From Ectothiorhodospiraceae bacterium (GTDB lineage: Bacteria > Pseudomonadota > Gammaproteobacteria > Nitrococcales > AK92), in assembly GCA_029263635.1 (NCBI GenBank), contig JAJUFY010000169.1, positions 1-5,293 of the forward strand: DNA of 5,293 nt, given 5' to 3'. The translations under genes were made by a program, and so were the position numbers. Of the stretch, positions 1 to 5,293 are shown piece by piece. Under the pieces are notes generated by a model. That model ran no database searches and was not told the origin of the DNA. It saw nothing but the letters and a program-made list of their open reading frames with translations. How positions within the stretch are numbered: position 1 is the first letter of the stretch; every line of letters starts with the position of its first letter.

Positions 1-2436
<2,436 letters not shown>

Positions 2437-2457
2437 GGCGCGCCAGGCAAGCATAGC

Positions 2458-2463
2458 GAGGAG
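2458..2463 (+). promoter_or_regulatory. Ribosome-binding site of rbfA
   Basis: GAGGAG at 2458-2463, four bases before the ATG at 2468. The spacing is a little short, but it is the strongest Shine-Dalgarno match near the start. It supports ATG 2468 over the further-upstream in-frame extension that would overlap infB. Confidence 0.75.
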
Positions 2464-2467
2464 CGTC

Positions 2468-2845
2468 ATGCCCAAGGACTTTCCCCGGACGCGGCGGATC
2501 GGCGACCAGCTCCAGCGGGAGCTGGCCGAACTGATCCGCGACGAGGTCCGCGACCCGCGGGTCGGCATGGTGACGGTGTCGGCGGTCGAAGTGACCCGGG
2601 ATCTGGCGCACGCTAAGGTGTTCGTGGCGGTGCTCGGCGGCGACGCGGAGCAGACCGCCGCCACCCTGGAGGCGCTGAAGAGCGCCGCCGGCTATCTGCG
2701 CAAGCTGCTCGGGCAGCGCCTGCACCTGCGCACGGTGCCGGCGTTGCACTTCCATTACGATGAATCGTTCGACCGCGGTGCCCGGCTGTCGGAACTGATC
2801 GATCGCGCCGTTGCCCGCGACCAGCGGGACAAGGGCGACTCCTGA
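2468..2845 (+). CDS. rbfA: 30S ribosome-binding factor RbfA
   Basis: RbfA binds the free 30S subunit and assists late 16S rRNA maturation, including 5'-end processing, and it matters for growth in the cold in E. coli. The 125-residue product is slightly shorter than E. coli RbfA (133 by recollection), mainly at the C-terminal tail. Family signatures are clear: the N-terminal helix RTRRIGDQLQRELAELI (7-23), RDPRVG (28-33), the strand VTRDLAHAKVFV (42-53), and the segment AAGYLRKLLG (73-82) leading to RTVPALHFHYDES (88-100), typical of its single KH-like fold. The start ATG at 2468 has GAGGAG just upstream; the alternative in-frame ATG at 2375 would lie inside infB and add 31 residues unlike the family. 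It sits 31 nt after infB and 16 nt before truB, so co-transcription and coupled translation are likely. Confidence 0.96.
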   Translation: MPKDFPRTRRIGDQLQRELAELIRDEVRDPRVGMVTVSAVEVTRDLAHAKVFVAVLGGDAEQTAATLEALKSAAGYLRKLLGQRLHLRTVPALHFHYDESFDRGARLSELIDRAVARDQRDKGDS

Positions 2846-2861
2846 CCCACGGCAGGTTCAC

Positions 2862-3812
2862 ATGCCACGCATCCAGCGCCGTCCCGTCGACGGCATTCTC
2901 TTGCTCGACAAGCCGGCCGGGCTCAGCTCCAACGCCGCGCTGCAGAAGGTCCGCTACCTGCTGCGGGCCAAGAAGGGCGGGCACACCGGGAGCCTGGACC
3001 CGCTTGCTACCGGCATGTTGCCGCTGTGTTTCGGCGAGGCCACCAAGGTCTCCGGGTTCCTGCTCGACGCCGACAAGCGCTACCGGGTTGGAATCCGGCT
3101 CGGTATCACGACCACGACCGGCGACAGCGAAGGCGAGGTGCTGGAGACCCGCCCTGCAGAGCAGCTGACGCAGGCGCAGGTGGAGGCCGCACTGGAGCAG
3201 TTCCGTGGCGAGATCGAACAGGTGCCGCCGATGTATTCGGCCCTCAAGCACGAGGGCCAGCGGCTGTATCGGCTGGCGCGCCAGGGGCTCGAGGTGGAGC
3301 GGCGGCCGCGTCCGGTCACCATCCACGCGCTGACGCTGCTGGACTTCCAGCCCGGGTGGCTGGAACTGGACGTGCACTGCTCGAAGGGGACCTATGTTCG
3401 CAGCCTTGCCGAAGACCTGGGCGAGGCGCTGGGGACCGGCGGTCATGTCGAGGCGCTGCGGCGGACCGGGTTGGGTCCCTTCGATGCCGGACGCATGATC
3501 ACGCTGCCGGAGCTGGAGGCGCTGGCGGCGGAGGGGCCGGCGGCGCTGGAAGCCGTACTGCTGCCGGTCGACAGCGCCCTGGCCGATTGGCCGGAAGTGC
3601 AGCTGGGCGCGGATGCCGCCTATTACTTCCGCCAGGGGCAGCCGGTATTCGCGCCCCAGGCGCCGCGTGCCGACTGGTTGCGGGTGTACGGACCAGGGCC
3701 CAGTTTCATCGGCATGGGACGAATGCAGGATGACGGCCGGGTAGCTCCGAAGCGCTTAATGGCGCAGCCGGTCCAGGCCGGTACGAATACTTCCGGCGGA
3801 GCCTCGGGTTAG
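2862..3812 (+). CDS. truB: tRNA pseudouridine(55) synthase TruB
   Basis: TruB isomerises U55 to pseudouridine in the T-loop of tRNAs and also acts as a tRNA chaperone. The 316-residue product is close to the E. coli length (314 by recollection). Visible motifs are DGILLLDKPAGLSSN (10-24), the catalytic motif GGHTGSLDPLATG (39-51) with nucleophile Asp46, the active-site tyrosine Tyr74 in KRYRVGIRLG, PPMYSALKHEGQRLY (122-136), and KGTYVRSLAEDLG (175-187) with Arg180 in the usual active-site position. The C-terminal ~75 residues match the PUA-like TruB C-terminal domain and end in a short Gly/Ser/Thr tail. ATG 2862 gives the canonical N-terminus. The in-frame ATG at 2811 would overlap rbfA and add 17 unlikely residues. 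The ribosome-binding site is weak (AGG at 2854-2856, five bases before the ATG), consistent with coupling to rbfA. No terminator follows it. Confidence 0.97.
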   Translation: MPRIQRRPVDGILLLDKPAGLSSNAALQKVRYLLRAKKGGHTGSLDPLATGMLPLCFGEATKVSGFLLDADKRYRVGIRLGITTTTGDSEGEVLETRPAEQLTQAQVEAALEQFRGEIEQVPPMYSALKHEGQRLYRLARQGLEVERRPRPVTIHALTLLDFQPGWLELDVHCSKGTYVRSLAEDLGEALGTGGHVEALRRTGLGPFDAGRMITLPELEALAAEGPAALEAVLLPVDSALADWPEVQLGADAAYYFRQGQPVFAPQAPRADWLRVYGPGPSFIGMGRMQDDGRVAPKRLMAQPVQAGTNTSGGASG

Positions 3813-3813
3813 C

Positions 3814-3842
3814 TTGTTTGCCCAGAAGGCCGGGGATACAAT
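3814..3842 (+). promoter_or_regulatory. Probable sigma70 promoter for rpsO-pnp
   Basis: A -10 element TACAAT (3837-3842, five of six consensus bases) lies 17 nt downstream of a weaker -35 TTGTTT (3814-3819). The -35 begins just after the truB stop codon. Transcription should start near 3847-3850. The discriminator GGCCGTC (3843-3849) is GC-rich, as in many promoters repressed by ppGpp/DksA; stringent control is therefore an inference. The location matches the known rpsO promoter position between truB and rpsO in E. coli. Confidence 0.7.
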
Positions 3843-3859
3843 GGCCGTCTTTTTTAGCA

Positions 3860-3910
3860 GGGAGCCTGTCGGAATTGACGGCAACACGGCGTCAAATCCA
3901 ACAGGCTTCC
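3860..3910 (+). promoter_or_regulatory. Long stem-loop in the rpsO 5' leader, candidate S15 autoregulatory element
   Basis: Bases 3860-3869 pair with 3901-3910 (ten pairs, including G3862-U3908). After a C-A mismatch, GGA 3871-3873 pairs with UCC 3897-3899. After an A-A mismatch, UUGACG 3875-3880 pairs with CGUCAA 3890-3895. That is 19 pairs with two single mismatches, capped by the loop GCAACACGG (3881-3889). No T-run follows on either strand, so it is not an intrinsic terminator. It would begin about 10 nt into the transcript and end 43 nt before the rpsO ATG. Because S15 represses its own mRNA in several bacteria, a regulatory role is plausible, but S15 binding is inferred. It could alternatively be an RNase III site or a dispersed extragenic palindrome. 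Confidence 0.65.
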
Positions 3911-3942
3911 CGGGATTGTCCGCAGATTCTTATTGTTCACTT

Positions 3943-3946
3943 GGAG
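3943..3946 (+). promoter_or_regulatory. Ribosome-binding site of rpsO
   Basis: GGAG at 3943-3946 stands seven bases before the ATG at 3954, which is near-optimal. It fixes the start at MSLSASQ, matching the S15 family, and argues against the TTG at 3933, which lies upstream of this site. Confidence 0.85.
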
Positions 3947-3953
3947 TTGTCGA

Positions 3954-4223
3954 ATGTCCTTGAGCGCTTCCCAGAAGGCCGAGATTGTCAAGAACTACCA
4001 GCTGGCGGAAGGCGATACCGGTTCCACCGAGGTACAGGTGGCGCTGCTGACCGCCCGCATCGAACACCTGACCAACCACTTCCAGACCCACAAGCAGGAC
4101 CACCACTCCCGCCAGGGCCTGCTGCGGCTGGTCAGCCAGCGCCGCAAGCTGCTGGATTACCTGAAGCGGACGGATCTGCAGCGTTATCAGAGCCTCATCG
4201 AGCGGCTTGGTCTGCGCAAGTAA
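3954..4223 (+). CDS. rpsO: 30S ribosomal protein S15
   Basis: S15 is a primary binder of the 16S rRNA central domain and nucleates assembly of the platform with S6, S18 and S11. The 89-residue product has exactly the length I recall for E. coli S15 and is strongly similar throughout. Conserved blocks are DTGSTEVQVALLTARI (21-36), HKQDHHSRQGLLRLVSQRRK (46-65) and LLDYLKR (66-72), ending LIERLGLRK. Residues known to contact the rRNA three-way junction (Thr22, Gln28, Arg35) and the G-U/G-C motif (His42, Asp49, Ser52, counting the initiator Met) are all present. It has its own promoter in the 141-nt gap after truB and a good ribosome-binding site. Its mRNA leader carries a long hairpin that may mediate feedback by S15. 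No terminator separates it from pnp, so the two are probably co-transcribed. Confidence 0.98.
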   Translation: MSLSASQKAEIVKNYQLAEGDTGSTEVQVALLTARIEHLTNHFQTHKQDHHSRQGLLRLVSQRRKLLDYLKRTDLQRYQSLIERLGLRK

Positions 4224-4233
4224 GCGTTCTTTA

Positions 4234-4251
4234 TTAACCATTGACGGTTGA
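4234..4251 (+). promoter_or_regulatory. Small hairpin over the pnp ribosome-binding region
   Basis: UUAACC (4234-4239) can pair with GGUUGA (4246-4251), six pairs including U4235-G4250, around the loop AUUGAC. The 3' arm contains most of the only Shine-Dalgarno-like sequence near the pnp start (GGTTGAG, 4246-4252, five bases before the GTG). The hairpin would therefore mask pnp initiation unless ribosomes leaving rpsO open it. The stem is weak and its function is inferred. The 34-nt gap contains no terminator. Confidence 0.4.
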
Positions 4252-4257
4252 GTTCTA

Positions 4258-5293
4258 GTGAATCCAGTCGCAACGAAGAGCTTCCAGTACGGTGACCACA
4301 CGGTCACCATCGAAACCGGTCACATAGCGCGCCAAGCCAACGGCGCGGTGACCGTCAACATGGGCGGGACGGTAGTTCTGGTCACGGCGGTGGCGAAGCG
4401 CCTCGACGTGCCCAAGGATTTCTTCCCACTCACGGTCAACTATCAGGAACGCACCTACGCAGCCGGGCGCATCCCCGGCGGTTTCTTCAAGCGTGAAGGG
4501 CGTCCCTCCGAGAAGGAAACCCTGACCTCCCGCCTGATCGACCGGCCGATCCGGCCGCTGTTCCCGGAAGGCTTCACGGATGAGGTGCAGGTCGTCGCGA
4601 CTGTGCTGTCCATGAACCCGGAGGTCGATCCGGACATCCCGTCGATGATCGGCGCCTCCGCGGCGCTCGCGATCTCCGGCATTCCCTTCGACGGCCCGAT
4701 CGGCGCCGCCCGCGTCGGCTACAAGAACGGCCAGTTCCTGCTCAACCCCACCATCAGCCAGCTCAGCGATTCCGACCTTGATCTGGTGGTCGCCGGCACG
4801 GAGCAGGCGGTGCTGATGGTCGAGTCCGAGGCCAAGCTGCTGCCGGAAGAGGTGATGCTCGAGGCGGTGATGTTCGGCCATCGCGAGATGCAGGCCGTGA
4901 TCAGCGTGGTCAAGGAGCTGGCTGCGGAAGTCGGCAAGCCGCGCTGGGATTGGCAGCCGCCGGCCAAGAACGAGGCGCTCATCAAGGCGCTGGCCGAGAT
5001 TGCCGAGCAGCGGCTGAACGAGGCCTACCGGATCTCCGAGAAGCAGGCCCGGCATGCCGCCATCGAGGACATCCGCGCCGAGGTGCTGGCCAAGCTGGTC
5101 ACCGGCGACGAGAACGGCTTCGATGAGAAGGACGTGCTGAACGCCTTCAAGGACCTCGAGAAGAATATCGTCCGCGGCCGCATCCTGGCCGGCGAGCGCC
5201 GCATCGACGGCCGCGATACCCGCACCGTTCGCCCGATCAGCATCAAGGTCGGCCTGCTGCCCCGCACGCACGGCTCGGCGCTGTTCACCCGCG
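4258..5293 (+). CDS. pnp: Polynucleotide phosphorylase (3' end outside the window)
   Basis: PNPase is the trimeric phosphorolytic 3'-5' exoribonuclease of mRNA decay and a degradosome component in many Gammaproteobacteria. 345 codons plus one base are visible, roughly half of a family of about 700 residues. The first RNase PH-like domain contains FFPLTVNYQERTYAAGRIPGG (55-75), then FFKREGRPSE (76-85), the counterpart of the FFRR pore loop that grips RNA, and SRLIDRPIRPLFPEGF. The all-helical linker covers about 230-310, and the second RNase PH-like domain begins at RRIDGRDTRTVRP near 314 and continues through LLPRTHGSALFTR. Catalytic residues, KH and S1 domains lie beyond the edge. The start is the GTG at 4258: an in-frame TGA at 4249-4251 leaves no other upstream start, and it aligns with the E. 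coli N-terminus. A weak ribosome-binding site precedes it, 34 nt after rpsO. Confidence 0.97.
   Translation, partial: MNPVATKSFQYGDHTVTIETGHIARQANGAVTVNMGGTVVLVTAVAKRLDVPKDFFPLTVNYQERTYAAGRIPGGFFKREGRPSEKETLTSRLIDRPIRPLFPEGFTDEVQVVATVLSMNPEVDPDIPSMIGASAALAISGIPFDGPIGAARVGYKNGQFLLNPTISQLSDSDLDLVVAGTEQAVLMVESEAKLLPEEVMLEAVMFGHREMQAVISVVKELAAEVGKPRWDWQPPAKNEALIKALAEIAEQRLNEAYRISEKQARHAAIEDIRAEVLAKLVTGDENGFDEKDVLNAFKDLEKNIVRGRILAGERRIDGRDTRTVRPISIKVGLLPRTHGSALFTR

Noticed and set aside
2613..3446. 277-codon - strand open frame across rbfA and truB
   Set aside because: It spans two well-supported genes on the other strand and shows no family motif.
3777..3797. GCCGG...CCGGC inverted repeat near the end of truB
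   Set aside because: A five-pair stem with an 11-base loop inside coding sequence, with no T-run after it. It is within chance expectation for GC-rich DNA.
3828..3855. Intrinsic terminator after truB (GGCC...GGCC followed by six T)
   Set aside because: The stem is only four pairs with an 11-base loop, and the same bases make a better -10 region and discriminator. Termination here would be weak at best.
3933..3935. TTG at 3933 as the rpsO start
   Set aside because: It lies upstream of the GGAG site and would add seven residues. ATG 3954 gives the exact 89-residue S15 family length.
3818..4237. 139-codon + strand open frame covering the rpsO leader and rpsO
   Set aside because: It reads rpsO out of frame; its translation has no family resemblance and it lacks a ribosome-binding site.
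4255..5271. 338-codon open frame on the - strand opposite pnp
   Set aside because: It mirrors the pnp codons in a GC-rich gene, lacks any recognisable family feature, and pnp on the + strand is unmistakable.

Overview
This window is a housekeeping segment of a GC-rich bacterial chromosome. All five genes lie on the + strand in the order infB - rbfA - truB - rpsO - pnp, the classic translation-initiation, ribosome-maturation and RNA-decay cluster. The proteins resemble those I remember from Gammaproteobacteria (IF2 with a charged N-terminal extension, S15 beginning MSLS, PNPase N-terminus similar to E. coli). Having rpsO-pnp directly after truB also fits that class. A GC-rich gammaproteobacterium is the best guess; I cannot name a genus. 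No mobile element, CRISPR array, tRNA or rRNA gene is visible.

Layout. 1-2436 is infB (IF2), cut at the left edge, with only its extreme N-terminus missing. 2468-2845 is rbfA and 2862-3812 is truB; both follow closely (31 and 16 nt gaps) and look co-transcribed with infB. 3813-3953 is the only sizeable non-coding stretch (141 nt). It holds a convincing sigma70-type promoter with a GC-rich discriminator, a run of six T near the expected start point, and a long, nearly perfect stem-loop in the rpsO leader. 3954-4223 is rpsO (S15). After 34 nt, pnp (polynucleotide phosphorylase) starts at a GTG at 4258 and runs off the right edge after 345 codons.

How it fits together. IF2 places fMet-tRNA on the 30S subunit. 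RbfA helps mature the 30S subunit. TruB makes pseudouridine 55 in tRNA. S15 is a primary binder of 16S rRNA. PNPase is a 3'-5' exoribonuclease. In E. coli the last two genes are autoregulated through structured leaders. Here the rpsO leader has a different-looking but strong hairpin that could take that role, while the rpsO-pnp gap is too short for an E. coli-style RNase III hairpin.

I see no new defence, mobile or metabolic system. The observations worth following are regulatory RNA structures: the rpsO leader, a GC-only hairpin around the infB stop codon, and a small hairpin over the pnp ribosome-binding region.
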